From Sphingomonas sp. Leaf407 (GTDB lineage Bacteria > Pseudomonadota > Alphaproteobacteria > Sphingomonadales > Sphingomonadaceae), in contig NZ_LMQO01000003.1 in assembly GCF_001425385.1 (NCBI RefSeq), forward strand, positions 434,001-498,000: 64,000 bases of DNA, given 5' to 3'. Positions within the stretch are counted from its first letter, which is position 1, and each line of letters begins with the position of its first letter. Position numbers and translations under genes: made by a program. This document shows, one piece after another, positions 1 through 8,212 of the stretch. Below the pieces are notes generated by a model, which did no database searches, was not told where the DNA came from, and was given only the letters and a program-made list of their open reading frames with translations.

Positions 1-107
1 GCACGGGCGATGACGTGGCGGCGGCGGTCGCCTATCTTGCCAGCCGCGAGGCCGGGTACGTTACCGGGCAGACGATCCATGTGAACGGCGGGATGGCGAT
101 GGTATGA
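1..107 (+). CDS. fabG: 3-oxoacyl-ACP reductase FabG, C-terminal end (partial)
   Basis: The window opens inside this gene; only the last 34 residues are visible, read from base 3. They end YVTGQTIHVNGGMAMV, the typical C-terminus of short-chain dehydrogenase/reductases of the FabG type, in which this segment lies at the tetramer interface. FabG reduces 3-oxoacyl-ACP with NADPH in fatty-acid elongation. That role fits the acpP and fabF genes that follow. The catalytic Ser-Tyr-Lys residues lie outside the window, so another SDR family member cannot be excluded. The stop codon overlaps the next start (ATGA). Confidence 0.8.
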   Translation, partial: TGDDVAAAVAYLASREAGYVTGQTIHVNGGMAMV

Positions 108-619
108 GCGTATTTCTGATGGTCGCGGCGATGGCGGCGGCGGGCGACGGCAATGTCGTCAAATGCGCGGTCGCCAAGATGCCGAAGCTCGAACTGGCGA
201 AGCTCCAGCAGGGCATGATCGTCGGCGTGCTGGAGGGCAAGAAACCCGCCCCGCCGATCGAGGCGCTGGTGAAGAAGGCGCGCGCCCATGCCGCCACCTG
301 CCAGCCGGGCACCGGCAAGGCCGATACCCGCGCGGGCGAACTGGTCGTCACCAGCATCGCGGTCGAGGCACTGGCCTCCGGGCTCGGCGCCAACGGCGTC
401 GATCCGGTGGCGATCAACCGCCGCCTCAGCCAGACCCCGCCCGCCGTCCTCAACGCCTTCCTCGCGCGCAAGCAGACGGCGGAGGTGGATGCGTTCATGA
501 ACGGCATGCTGGAACTGGCCGGTGCCAAGAAGGCGCAGGTGCGCGTGCAGCGGCTGATGGGCGGCTATGCGTTCAACGCCGCGACGCTGGCCCGGCTGTT
601 CGCATCGCGCGCGGCCTGA
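104..619 (+). CDS. Hypothetical protein, 171 aa, possibly exported
   Basis: I do not recognise a family. The start overlaps the fabG stop as ATGA, so the two are probably translationally coupled. The N-terminus (MSVFLMVAAMAAAG) is a short hydrophobic stretch that could be a minimal signal peptide, although no positive charge precedes it. There are two cysteines, Cys21 and Cys66, which could form a disulfide if the protein is exported. The rest looks soluble, mostly helical and rich in Ala and Lys. Its position between fabG and acpP suggests co-transcription with fatty-acid genes but does not reveal a function. Confidence 0.7.
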   Translation: MSVFLMVAAMAAAGDGNVVKCAVAKMPKLELAKLQQGMIVGVLEGKKPAPPIEALVKKARAHAATCQPGTGKADTRAGELVVTSIAVEALASGLGANGVDPVAINRRLSQTPPAVLNAFLARKQTAEVDAFMNGMLELAGAKKAQVRVQRLMGGYAFNAATLARLFASRAA

Positions 620-660
620 GGGTTCGGTTGAAAACTGGCGGAGGGGGGCGCCGGTGCCGC

Positions 661-682
661 GAAATGCGCTTCGGCGCATTTC
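661..682 (+). terminator. Hairpin with TTCG tetraloop between the 171-aa gene and acpP
   Basis: GAAATGCGC, loop TTCG, GCGCATTTC is a perfect 9-bp stem 42 bases after the stop of the upstream gene. A UUCG tetraloop is very stable. No U-tract follows, so it may be a weak terminator or an mRNA 3'-end stabiliser, letting acpP be transcribed separately. Confidence 0.5.
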
Positions 683-781
683 CGAACGGACCCCGATGAA
701 GCCGCGCCGGGTCTTGCGCGCGGCATTCGTGCGTTCTAGGGGCGTTCAGGAATACACCCCGCAGGTGAAGAGGGAATGAAT

Positions 782-1018
782 ATGAGCGAGACCGCCGAGC
801 GCGTGAAGAAAATCGTCGTCGAGCATCTGGGCGTCGAAGCCGAGAAGGTCACCGAGGACGCGAGCTTCATCGACGATCTGGGCGCGGACAGCCTCGACAT
901 CGTCGAGCTGGTCATGGCGTTCGAGGAAGAATTCGGGGTCGAGATTCCCGACGATGCCGCCGAGAAGATCACGACCGTCAAGGACGCGATCACCTATATC
1001 GACGAGCACAAGGGCTGA
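782..1018 (+). CDS. acpP: Acyl carrier protein
   Basis: A 78-residue acidic four-helix protein that carries growing acyl chains on a phosphopantetheine arm in the cytosol. The prosthetic-group serine is Ser37 in [23 protein letters not shown], the canonical DSL motif (shown here in part: [14 protein letters not shown]). Length matches the family. An in-frame ATG at 776 would add two residues, but the GAGG Shine-Dalgarno at 770-773 is 8 bases from 782 and too close to 776, so I chose 782. fabF follows, the usual arrangement in proteobacteria. Confidence 0.97.
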   Translation: MSETAERVKKIVVEHLGVEAEKVTEDASFIDDLGADSLDIVELVMAFEEEFGVEIPDDAAEKITTVKDAITYIDEHKG

Positions 1019-1025
1019 TCCGGCC

Positions 1026-1046
1026 GGGGCGGCCTGGAGCCGCCCC
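1026..1046 (+). terminator. GC-rich hairpin between acpP and fabF
   Basis: GGGGCGGC, loop CTGGA, GCCGCCCC forms a perfect 8-bp stem starting 8 bases after the acpP stop. No U-tract follows. Acyl carrier protein is needed in large excess over FabF, so a partial terminator or mRNA-end stabiliser here would make sense; this role is inferred. Confidence 0.5.
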
Positions 1047-1141
1047 GCCGACATGCCAGAGAGTTTCACGGCCCCCCGTCCCGGCGTAAAGCCATGGGCG
1101 GGGGGTCGTTCGTATCGACGCTGAACGAAAGAGGAATGCCC

Positions 1142-2401
1142 ATGCGCCGCGTAGTCGTGACCGGCCTCGGCCTCGTGACCCCGCTGGGTGCCGAGGTCGA
1201 GGTCGCCTGGAAGAACCTGATCGCCGGTAAATCGGGCGCGGGGCCGATCACCCATTTCGATGCGTCGAACCAGAAGTGCCGCATCGCGTGCGAAGTGAAG
1301 CCCGCCGGCCATGAATATGGCTTCGACGCAGGGCTGCGCGTCGATCACAAGATCCAGCGGCAGGTCGATCCGTTCATCGTCTTCGGCATCGACGCCGCCG
1401 GACAGGCGCTGGAAGACGCCGGCCTGACCGACATGACCGAGGAAGAGCGCTACCGCGCCGGCTGCTCGATCGGTGCCGGCATCGGCGGCCTGCCCGGCAT
1501 CGCCAGCGAATCGCTGGTGTGCGAGAACAAGGGCCCGTCGCGCGTCAGCCCGCACTTCGTCCACGGCCGGCTCATCAACCTGATCTCGGGTCAGGTTTCG
1601 ATCAAATACGGGTTGATGGGGCCGAACCACGCCGTCGTCACCGCCTGTTCGACCGGCGCGCACTCGATCGGCGACGCCGCGCGGATGATCGCGATGGACG
1701 ATGCCGACGTGATGCTCGCCGGCGGTTCGGAGGGCGCGATCTGCCCCTTGGGCATCGCCGGCTTTGCGCAGGCGCGTGCGCTGTCGACCGCGTTCAACGA
1801 TAGCCCCGAAAAGGCATCGCGCCCCTATGACCGCGACCGCGACGGCTTCGTGATGGGCGAGGGTGCCGGTGTCGTCGTGCTTGAGGAATATGAGCGCGCC
1901 AAGGCGCGTGGTGCCAAGATCTATGCCGAAGTCATCGGCTATGGCCTGTCGGGCGACGCCTATCACGTAACGGCACCGCATCCGCAGGGGTCGGGCGCGT
2001 TCCGGTCGATGGAAATGGCGATGCGCAAGTCGGGCCTGTCGCTGACCGACATCGACTATATCAACGCGCACGGCACCTCGACTCCGCTGGGCGACGAGCT
2101 GGAGCTGGGCGCGGTGCGGCGGTTGTTCGGCGATGCGATCGGCGACATCGCCATGTCGTCGACCAAGTCGGCGATTGGCCATCTGCTGGGCGGCGCGGGC
2201 GCGGTCGAGAGCATCTTCTGCATCCTTGCGATGCGCGACGGCATCGTGCCGCCGACGCTCAATCTCGACAATCCGTCGGAAAATTGCGCGGGCGTCAACC
2301 TCGTCCCCCACACCGCGCAGGAGCGCAAGGTGAAGGCGGTGCTGAACAACTCGTTCGGCTTCGGCGGCACCAACGCTTCGCTGGTGATGAAGGCGCTCTG
2401 A
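1142..2401 (+). CDS. fabF: 3-oxoacyl-ACP synthase II
   Basis: A thiolase-fold condensing enzyme that joins malonyl-ACP to acyl-ACP in fatty-acid elongation. The catalytic triad is visible: Cys169 in VVTACSTGAHSIG, His310 in NAHGTSTPLGD and His347 in SAIGHLLGGAG, with Lys342 nearby. Its 419 residues are the usual length. The start at 1142 (MRRVVVTGLG) is preferred over the in-frame ATG at 1136 because the AAAGAGG ribosome site ends at 1133, giving 8 bases of spacing. mltG follows after only 5 bases, so the two are probably one transcript. Confidence 0.97.
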   Translation: MRRVVVTGLGLVTPLGAEVEVAWKNLIAGKSGAGPITHFDASNQKCRIACEVKPAGHEYGFDAGLRVDHKIQRQVDPFIVFGIDAAGQALEDAGLTDMTEEERYRAGCSIGAGIGGLPGIASESLVCENKGPSRVSPHFVHGRLINLISGQVSIKYGLMGPNHAVVTACSTGAHSIGDAARMIAMDDADVMLAGGSEGAICPLGIAGFAQARALSTAFNDSPEKASRPYDRDRDGFVMGEGAGVVVLEEYERAKARGAKIYAEVIGYGLSGDAYHVTAPHPQGSGAFRSMEMAMRKSGLSLTDIDYINAHGTSTPLGDELELGAVRRLFGDAIGDIAMSSTKSAIGHLLGGAGAVESIFCILAMRDGIVPPTLNLDNPSENCAGVNLVPHTAQERKVKAVLNNSFGFGGTNASLVMKAL

Positions 2402-2406
2402 GCCCC

Positions 2407-3375
2407 ATGCGCCGGATCGGTTGCCTCGGCCTGATCGTCGGACTGCTCGGGATCGCCGCGCTGTTTGTCGTGATGCAGGGCTGGGGCGGGGCCGGTCCGG
2501 CGACGCGGACGCTGACCGTCGTCATCCCCGAAGGCGCGAGCCTGACGGCGGCGGCGGGCGAACTGGAAAAGGCCGGGGCGATCCGCTCTGCCGATCGCTT
2601 CCGCCTCTACGCCCGTTTCCTCGGCAGCGGCGATCCGATCCGCGCCGGCGAGTATCAGGTGCCCGCCGGCCTCAGCCAGTCGGACATCCTGAAACTGCTG
2701 CAAGGCGGCCGCACGCTACGCCGCTTCGTCACCGTCCCCGAAGGCTGGCCGTCGGTGCTGGTGCAGGAAGCGGTCGCCAAGGCACCCCAGTTGGAGGGGC
2801 CGACCCCGCTTCCGCCCGAAGGCAGCATCCTGCCCGACAGCTATGATTATCAGCGCGGTGACACCCGCGCCGCCTATGTCGCGCGGATGCAGGCGGCGAT
2901 GGACCGCTACCTCACCGCCGCATGGGCCAGCCGCAAGCCGACCACGGTCGCCAAGACCCCGCGCGAGGCGATCATCCTCGCCTCGATCGTCGAGAAGGAG
3001 ACGGGCAAGCCGTCCGAACGGCGGATGGTCGCGGCGGTCTATTCCAACCGGCTCCGCATCGGCATGCCGCTTCAGGCCGACCCGACCGTCATCTACCCGA
3101 TCACGAAGGGCAAGCCGCTCGGCCGACGCATCCTGCGCTCCGAACTGCTGGCGAAGAATGGCTACAACACCTATGCCTCGCGTGGGCTGCCGGTCGGGCC
3201 GATCGCCAACCCCGGCCGTGCCTCGATCGACGCGGTGCTCGATCCCGAGGACAGCAAGGCGCTGTATTTCGTGGCCGACGGCAGCGGCGGCCATGTGTTC
3301 GCGAACACGCTTGCCGAACACAATGCCAACGTCCAGAAATGGTATGCCATTCGGCGGGCGCGGGGAGAGATGTGA
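2407..3375 (+). CDS. mltG: Endolytic transglycosylase MltG
   Basis: An inner-membrane murein transglycosylase that cleaves nascent glycan strands and is thought to set their length. Residues about 4-23 form the single N-terminal membrane anchor, followed by a LysM-like part and then the YceG catalytic domain. The conserved LASIVEKETG motif places the catalytic glutamate at Glu196 by homology. At 322 residues it is a typical MltG. It sits just after fabF, a conserved neighbourhood in many proteobacteria. Its stop overlaps the next start (ATGTGATG region), which suggests coupling. Confidence 0.95.
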   Translation: MRRIGCLGLIVGLLGIAALFVVMQGWGGAGPATRTLTVVIPEGASLTAAAGELEKAGAIRSADRFRLYARFLGSGDPIRAGEYQVPAGLSQSDILKLLQGGRTLRRFVTVPEGWPSVLVQEAVAKAPQLEGPTPLPPEGSILPDSYDYQRGDTRAAYVARMQAAMDRYLTAAWASRKPTTVAKTPREAIILASIVEKETGKPSERRMVAAVYSNRLRIGMPLQADPTVIYPITKGKPLGRRILRSELLAKNGYNTYASRGLPVGPIANPGRASIDAVLDPEDSKALYFVADGSGGHVFANTLAEHNANVQKWYAIRRARGEM

Positions 3376-3725
3376 TGCGGAGGATGGTGCTGGTTGCCGC
3401 GCTGGGCGTGGTCGCGCAGCCCGCCGTCGCCTGCACCGTCTCCAGTCCCTATCGCCCGCTAACTGCGCGTCCGGCGGGTACCCAGACCGCGCTGCTGGTC
3501 GATGTCGTGTCGCTCGACCTGCGCCGCTATCCCGCGATCGCCACGGTCCGCATCGTGCGCGGCGGCAAGCCCGTCATCCGCACCATCCCCTATTGGCGCG
3601 CGATCTGCGGCGGCCGCCGCGATCCGGCGAAGGGCGACCGGCTGGTCGTCTATCTACACGGGTCCGACGCGCTCGGCTGGGCGACGCCGGCCGAGGCGAA
3701 GAGGCTCGAGCGCAGTTTCGGCTGA
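3375..3725 (+). CDS. Small exported protein of unknown function
   Basis: A 116-residue protein that starts on the last base of the mltG stop. The N-terminus (MRRMVLVAALGVVAQPAVA) is a good Sec signal peptide with likely cleavage after AVA, just before Cys20; no clear lipobox is present. The mature part has a second cysteine (Cys78 region, AICGG) that could pair with Cys20. I do not recognise the family. Its function may be linked to the cell envelope because of the mltG context, but that is inference. Confidence 0.75.
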   Translation: MRRMVLVAALGVVAQPAVACTVSSPYRPLTARPAGTQTALLVDVVSLDLRRYPAIATVRIVRGGKPVIRTIPYWRAICGGRRDPAKGDRLVVYLHGSDALGWATPAEAKRLERSFG

Positions 3726-3736
3726 ACCCTGCTCTC

Positions 3737-3894
3737 CTCCCTGACAAGGGAGGGGCCGGGGGTGGGTAGGCCCGCGAGGGAACGGCTCACCTGCCACCGG
3801 CCGACCCACCCCCAACCCAGTTTCGGGTGAACAGTGCCCCGCACTGTTCAGGTCATGCCGGGGGCATGACCGACCCGAAACTCTTGTCAGGGAG
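3737..3894. repeat. Large multibranched palindromic repeat, family A copy 1
   Basis: The outer arms CTCCCTGACAAG (3737-3748) and CTTGTCAGGGAG (3883-3894) are inverted copies. Inside, AGTTTCGGGT (3819-3828) pairs with ACCCGAAACT (3873-3882) and encloses two perfect hairpins at 3829-3849 and 3851-3871. A further stem joins a GGGGGTGGGT stretch to ACCCACCCCC. Near-identical copies lie at 47102-47261 and, inverted, at 61952-62109. The region lies between convergent genes. Confidence 0.85.
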
Positions 3895-3898
3895 GGGA

Positions 3899-3986
3899 CG
3901 GACTTGTTCCGGGGTCCACCGTGCCGCGAACGCACGGATCGCGGTGTGTGCGGAACCGTGGACCCCGGAACAAGTCCGGGGTGACG
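3899..3986. repeat. Inverted repeat, family C copy 1
   Basis: Left arm GGACTTGTTCCGGGGTCCAC and right arm GTGGACCCCGGAACAAGTCC flank a variable centre of about 45 bases. The same arms occur at 40552-40666. It lies directly after the family A element in the convergent gap before eda and could fold into one long hairpin. Confidence 0.8.
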
Positions 3987-4022
3987 GTAGCGGTCGCTAC
4001 AGGGCGGCCGCTACACTAACTC

Positions 4023-4631
4023 TCACCCCCGCAACCCACTCGCCGCATGCGCGCGCGTTTCGGTTTCGGCATGGGTCGCGCCGACGATCCAGCTTCCGCC
4101 GACGCACAGCACCGGATCGAACGCCAGCCATTCGGGCGCGCTCGCCTCGGTGATCCCGCCGGTCGGGCAGAATTTCGCCTGATAGAAGGGCGCGGCCAGC
4201 GCCTTGAGCGCCTTCAGCCCGCCCGACGCCTCGGCCGGAAAGAATTTGAAATGGGTGAGCCCAAGGTCCAGCCCGCGCATGATGTCGCCGGCATTGGCGA
4301 TGCCCGGCAGGAACGGCACGCCGCTGTCGAGGATCGGCCGGGCGATTGTCTCGGTCAGGCCGGGCGACACGATGAACTCGCTGCCCGCATCCATCGCCTG
4401 CGCGAACTGCTGCGCGCTCACCACGGTCCCGGCACCGACGATCGCGCCCTCGACCTTCTTCATCTCGGCGATCGCTTCCAGCGCGGCGGGGGTGCGCAGC
4501 GTGACTTCCAGCACGCGCAGGCCGCCCTTCACCAGCGCCTCGGCCATCGGTCGCGCCTGTGCGGCGTCGTGGACGACCAGTACCGGGATGACCGGGCTGG
4601 TCTGCATAATCTCGGCAATCGAAACGGTCAT
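4023..4631 (-). CDS. eda: KDPG aldolase (2-dehydro-3-deoxyphosphogluconate aldolase)
   Basis: The last step of the Entner-Doudoroff pathway: it splits KDPG to pyruvate and glyceraldehyde 3-phosphate in the cytosol. The protein is a 202-residue TIM-barrel class I aldolase. Glu42 in LEVTLRT and the Schiff-base lysine Lys129 in THFKFFPAE are both present. Its ATG overlaps the glk stop (ATGA), so it is the last gene of the zwf-pgl-edd-glk-eda operon. Some homologues also cleave 4-hydroxy-2-oxoglutarate. Confidence 0.96.
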   Translation of the reverse strand: MTVSIAEIMQTSPVIPVLVVHDAAQARPMAEALVKGGLRVLEVTLRTPAALEAIAEMKKVEGAIVGAGTVVSAQQFAQAMDAGSEFIVSPGLTETIARPILDSGVPFLPGIANAGDIMRGLDLGLTHFKFFPAEASGGLKALKALAAPFYQAKFCPTGGITEASAPEWLAFDPVLCVGGSWIVGATHAETETRAHAASGLRG

Positions 4632-5596
4632 CGTGCGTGCTCCTGCGCGAAGGCTGCGGCGGCCCCGAACAGGCCGGGCTGGGGATGGGTGATGAGCTTG
4701 ACCGGTATCCCGGCCATCAACGTCTGGAACCGCCCCTTGGCGGTGAAGCGCGTGCCGAAGCCCGATTCGAGCAGATGGTCCTTGAGGCGCAGGCCGAGGC
4801 CGCCGGCGATCACCACCGCCTTGGCCCCCTGTGCCAGCGCCAGATCGCCCGCGACCGCGCCCAGCGTCAGGCAGAAGCGGTCGAGCGCGGCGACGGCGAT
4901 GCTGTCGGTCCCCTCCAGCGCGGCGGTCCAGATCGTCTTGTCGTCGCTATGCGGCACCGACACGCCCTCGATCTCGGCCAGCGTCTCATACCATGCCACG
5001 ATCGACGGCCCGGCGCAGGCGCGTTCGGCCGACCCCCGGCCATGCGCGCGGCGCAACCGCTTGAGCAACGCATCCTCGATCCCGTCGAGTGGCGCGAAAT
5101 CCTGATGCCCGCCCTCGGTTTCCAGCACATGATAGCGTTCGTCGGTGCGCAGCAACTGCGCCACGCCGAGGCCCGTGCCCGGACCGCAGATCGTCACCAC
5201 GCCGCGCGTCGGCAATGGCCCTTCCGGGCCGCACAGATGGATGAAATCATCGTCCGACACCTGGGCCACGGCATGGCCGACCGCGCCGAAATCGTTGATG
5301 ATCGACCACACGTCGACGCCCAGCCGCTCGTTCATCAGCGGCGGGCGGATGATCCACGGATTGTTGGTCAGCTTGATGAGCGTGTCGTTGACCGGCGAGG
5401 CGACGGCAAGGCTGGCGGCACGCGGCAGCGGCCGGCCGAGATCACGCTCGAACGCACGCCACGCCAGTTGCAGGCTGCCATGCTCGGCCACCTTCTGCGT
5501 GACCGGTTCGCCCAGATGCACCACGCGCCCGCCCGCGACCTCGGCGATGGCGAAGCGCGCGTGCGTTCCGCCGATGTCCACCGCTACGACTTCCAT
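4628..5596 (-). CDS. glk: Glucokinase
   Basis: Phosphorylates glucose with ATP to supply glucose 6-phosphate to the Entner-Doudoroff genes around it. The 322-residue protein has the ASKHA phosphate-1 motif DIGGTHARFAI near residues 6-16, the catalytic-base region NDFGAVGHA and the EGGHQDFAP motif of the bacterial Glk family. The open frame extends 32 codons upstream, but ATG at 5596 has a strong AGGAGAGG site and gives the family-typical start MEVVAVDIGG. It lies 40 bases after edd and overlaps eda. Confidence 0.95.
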   Translation of the reverse strand: MEVVAVDIGGTHARFAIAEVAGGRVVHLGEPVTQKVAEHGSLQLAWRAFERDLGRPLPRAASLAVASPVNDTLIKLTNNPWIIRPPLMNERLGVDVWSIINDFGAVGHAVAQVSDDDFIHLCGPEGPLPTRGVVTICGPGTGLGVAQLLRTDERYHVLETEGGHQDFAPLDGIEDALLKRLRRAHGRGSAERACAGPSIVAWYETLAEIEGVSVPHSDDKTIWTAALEGTDSIAVAALDRFCLTLGAVAGDLALAQGAKAVVIAGGLGLRLKDHLLESGFGTRFTAKGRFQTLMAGIPVKLITHPQPGLFGAAAAFAQEHAR

Positions 5597-5636
5597 AGCC
5601 TCTCCTCTTGTCGTTCTTTGGGGACGGCGGGCTGTT

Positions 5637-7460
5637 TTACAGCCCCGCCGCCGCCAGCATCGCCGATCCACCGGCTTCCGCCTCGCTGGCACCCTGGCGC
5701 ATCATCGCGAAAATCTCGCGACCGGTGCCATCGGCGGGCGGCGGCACGGGCACATGCTCGCGCGCGGCCCATTCGTCGGCGGGCACCAGCGCCTCGAGCG
5801 TATTGGCATTGGCATCCAGCCGGATGACATCGCCATCGCGCAGCTTACCGATCGGCCCGCCGCCTAGCGCCTCGGGCGACAGGTGGATCGCGGCGGGCAC
5901 CTTGCCCGACGCGCCCGACATGCGGCCATCGGTGACGAGCGCCACCCGATACCCACGGTTCTGAAGCACGCCCAGCGCCGGGGTCAGCTTGTGCAACTCG
6001 GGCATGCCATTGGCCTTGGGCCCCTGATGGCGCACCACCACCACGACGTCGCGGTCGAGTTCGCCCGCCTTGAACGCTGCCTGCACCGATGCCTGGTCGC
6101 TGAACACGCGCGCCGGTGCCTCGATCACCCAGCGGTCGCGGTCGACCGCCGATACCTTGATGCAGGCCCGGCCGATATTGCCCGACAGGATGCGGAAGCC
6201 GCCTTCCTCGCTGAACGGATCGTCGATCGTGCGGACGATGGTGTCGTCGCCGCTCGTCGGCGCATGGTCGCGCCAGACGAGCTGGTCGTCCTCGATCACC
6301 GACTGACGGCCATAGGCGGCCATGCCGTCTTTCGCGATGGTCAGCGTGTCGGCGTGCATCAATCCGCCGCGCAGCAGTTCGCGGATCACGAACGAGGGGC
6401 CACCGGCATCCTCGAAGCCGTTCACATCGGCCGATCCGTTGGGATAGACCCGCGTCAGCAGCGGCACGACCTCGCTCAACCGGTTGAAATCCTCCCAGTC
6501 GATCACGATCCCCGCCGATCGCGCGATCGCGGGCAGGTGGATCAGGTGGTTGGTCGACCCGCCGGTCGCCAGCAGCACGATGGCGGCGTTGACGATCGCC
6601 TTTTCATCGACGACGCGCCCGATCGGGCGATAATCGTCGCCGTCCCAGCCGATCTCGGCGAGGCGATGCACGGCGGCGCGGGTCAGCTCCTGCCGCCGCT
6701 TCGTCCCCGGATTGGCGAACGAAGCGTCGGGGACATGCAGCCCCAGCGCTTCCATCATCATCTGGTTGCTGTTCGCGGTGCCGTAAAAGGTACAGGTGCC
6801 CTTGCCGTGATACGCCGCGATCTCGGCGTCGAGCAGTTCCTCGCGCCCCACCTTGCCCTCGGCATAGGCTTCGCGCACCGCCGCCTTCTGCTTGTTGGCG
6901 ATGCCGGTGCGCATCGGCCCGCCGGGGATCAGCACCATCGGCAGGTGGCCGAAGCGCAGCGCGCCCATCAGCAATCCGGGCACGATCTTGTCGCAGATGC
7001 CGAGCAGCGCGGCGCCCTCGAACGTGCCATGGCTGAGCGCGATCGCGGTCGACAGCGCGATGGTGTCGCGGCTGAACAGCGACAGCTCCATGCCGGCATA
7101 GCCCTGCGTCACGCCGTCGCACATCGCCGGCACGCCGCCCGCGACCTGCGCCGTCACGCCCGCCTCGCGCGCCCACACCTTCATCTGTTCGGGATAGCGG
7201 TAATAGGGCGCGTGCGCCGACAGCATGTCGTTATAGGCGGTGACGATGCCGATGTTCATCCGGTTCGCCGGCCGCATCGCGTCGCGATCCTCGTCGGTCC
7301 CGGCATAGGCGTGCGCGAGGTTCGCGCAGCCGAGCATCGGCCGGTCGACGCCCGACTCGCGCTCGCGGTCGATCAGCGCGAGGTACGCGGCGCGTCTGTC
7401 GCGCGACGCTTCGATGATGCGGTCGGTGACGGCGGCGATCGTGGCGTTCAGGGCCATCAT
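5637..7460 (-). CDS. edd: Phosphogluconate dehydratase
   Basis: Converts 6-phosphogluconate to KDPG, the defining step of the Entner-Doudoroff pathway. It belongs to the IlvD/Edd iron-sulfur dehydratase family. Cysteines expected to bind the [4Fe-4S] cluster lie in GVPAMCDGVTQG and LLGICDKIVPG, together with MLGCANLAH near the N-terminus. Its 607 residues match Edd rather than the shorter IlvD. The start at 7460 (MMALNAT) overlaps the pgl stop. The upstream extension of the open frame runs inside pgl and is not coding. Confidence 0.96.
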   Translation of the reverse strand: MMALNATIAAVTDRIIEASRDRRAAYLALIDRERESGVDRPMLGCANLAHAYAGTDEDRDAMRPANRMNIGIVTAYNDMLSAHAPYYRYPEQMKVWAREAGVTAQVAGGVPAMCDGVTQGYAGMELSLFSRDTIALSTAIALSHGTFEGAALLGICDKIVPGLLMGALRFGHLPMVLIPGGPMRTGIANKQKAAVREAYAEGKVGREELLDAEIAAYHGKGTCTFYGTANSNQMMMEALGLHVPDASFANPGTKRRQELTRAAVHRLAEIGWDGDDYRPIGRVVDEKAIVNAAIVLLATGGSTNHLIHLPAIARSAGIVIDWEDFNRLSEVVPLLTRVYPNGSADVNGFEDAGGPSFVIRELLRGGLMHADTLTIAKDGMAAYGRQSVIEDDQLVWRDHAPTSGDDTIVRTIDDPFSEEGGFRILSGNIGRACIKVSAVDRDRWVIEAPARVFSDQASVQAAFKAGELDRDVVVVVRHQGPKANGMPELHKLTPALGVLQNRGYRVALVTDGRMSGASGKVPAAIHLSPEALGGGPIGKLRDGDVIRLDANANTLEALVPADEWAAREHVPVPPPADGTGREIFAMMRQGASEAEAGGSAMLAAAGL

Positions 7461-8161
7461 GCGCTCCAGTGAATATCGACGGGAAGTTCGACTTCGGCCA
7501 GCACCCGGCCGATGGGATAGGGCGACGACGCCCCCTGATCGATCGCGCGTTCGAGGACCGACTTCTTCTCGTCCCCGGTGATCGCGATCATCAGCGCGCG
7601 GGCCGACGCAATTGCCGCATGAGAGAGCGTCACCCGCGCGACCGGTGCCTCGGGCGGCAGCGGATCGGGCATCACGCCCAGCGCGCGGCGCTCCTTGGGG
7701 CCGGTCAGCGCTTCGGTGAGGTCGGGGCCGGGGAAGATCGACGCGGTATGTCCGTCGCCGCCCATGCCGAGCAGGCACAGGTCCAGCGGCCAGTGGAGGT
7801 CCTGCAACCGCGCGTCGGCGGCGCGCCCGGCGGCCTTGTAGTCCGCCGCTTTCTCGGCGGTCAGCGGGATCACGCGGGCACCCTTGGGCAGAAAGATCTT
7901 GGCAAGGCCGGTGACGTTCGACAGCGCGTCGCCCATCGGCACGATGCGATCGTCGGTCGGCACGATCGTCACGCGCTTCCAGTCGATCTTGGCCTTGACC
8001 AGCTTGTCATAGATCGGGGCAGGGGTGCGCCCGCCCGCCAGCGCGATCACCGCCGCGCCGCGTGCGTCGATCGCCGATTCGATGATGAACTGGATGTCGC
8101 CGGCAAGGGCTGCGGCGAACTCGGCGGGTTCGTCATATTCCCACCATTCGATCTCGGTCAT
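7457..8161 (-). CDS. pgl: 6-phosphogluconolactonase
   Basis: Hydrolyses 6-phosphogluconolactone, the Zwf product, to 6-phosphogluconate. The 234-residue protein has the NagB/Pgl fold with GGRTPAPIYDKL near the N-terminus and the characteristic GMGGDGHTASIFPG motif. I chose ATG at 8161 (MTEIEWW) over the TTG at 8170 because homologues start there and a GAGAG sequence lies just upstream. It lies 51 bases after zwf and overlaps edd, so it belongs to the same operon. Confidence 0.95.
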   Translation of the reverse strand: MTEIEWWEYDEPAEFAAALAGDIQFIIESAIDARGAAVIALAGGRTPAPIYDKLVKAKIDWKRVTIVPTDDRIVPMGDALSNVTGLAKIFLPKGARVIPLTAEKAADYKAAGRAADARLQDLHWPLDLCLLGMGGDGHTASIFPGPDLTEALTGPKERRALGVMPDPLPPEAPVARVTLSHAAIASARALMIAITGDEKKSVLERAIDQGASSPYPIGRVLAEVELPVDIHWSA

Positions 8162-8212
8162 GTCTCTCAATTCCGTAGTATAATGTTCAGCGGGTCAAGC
8201 GAGCGACCAACG

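Noticed and set aside
5637..7778. Long N-terminal extension of phosphogluconate dehydratase
   Set aside because: The extra 106 codons lie inside pgl in another frame; the ATG at 7460 overlaps the pgl stop and gives the family length.
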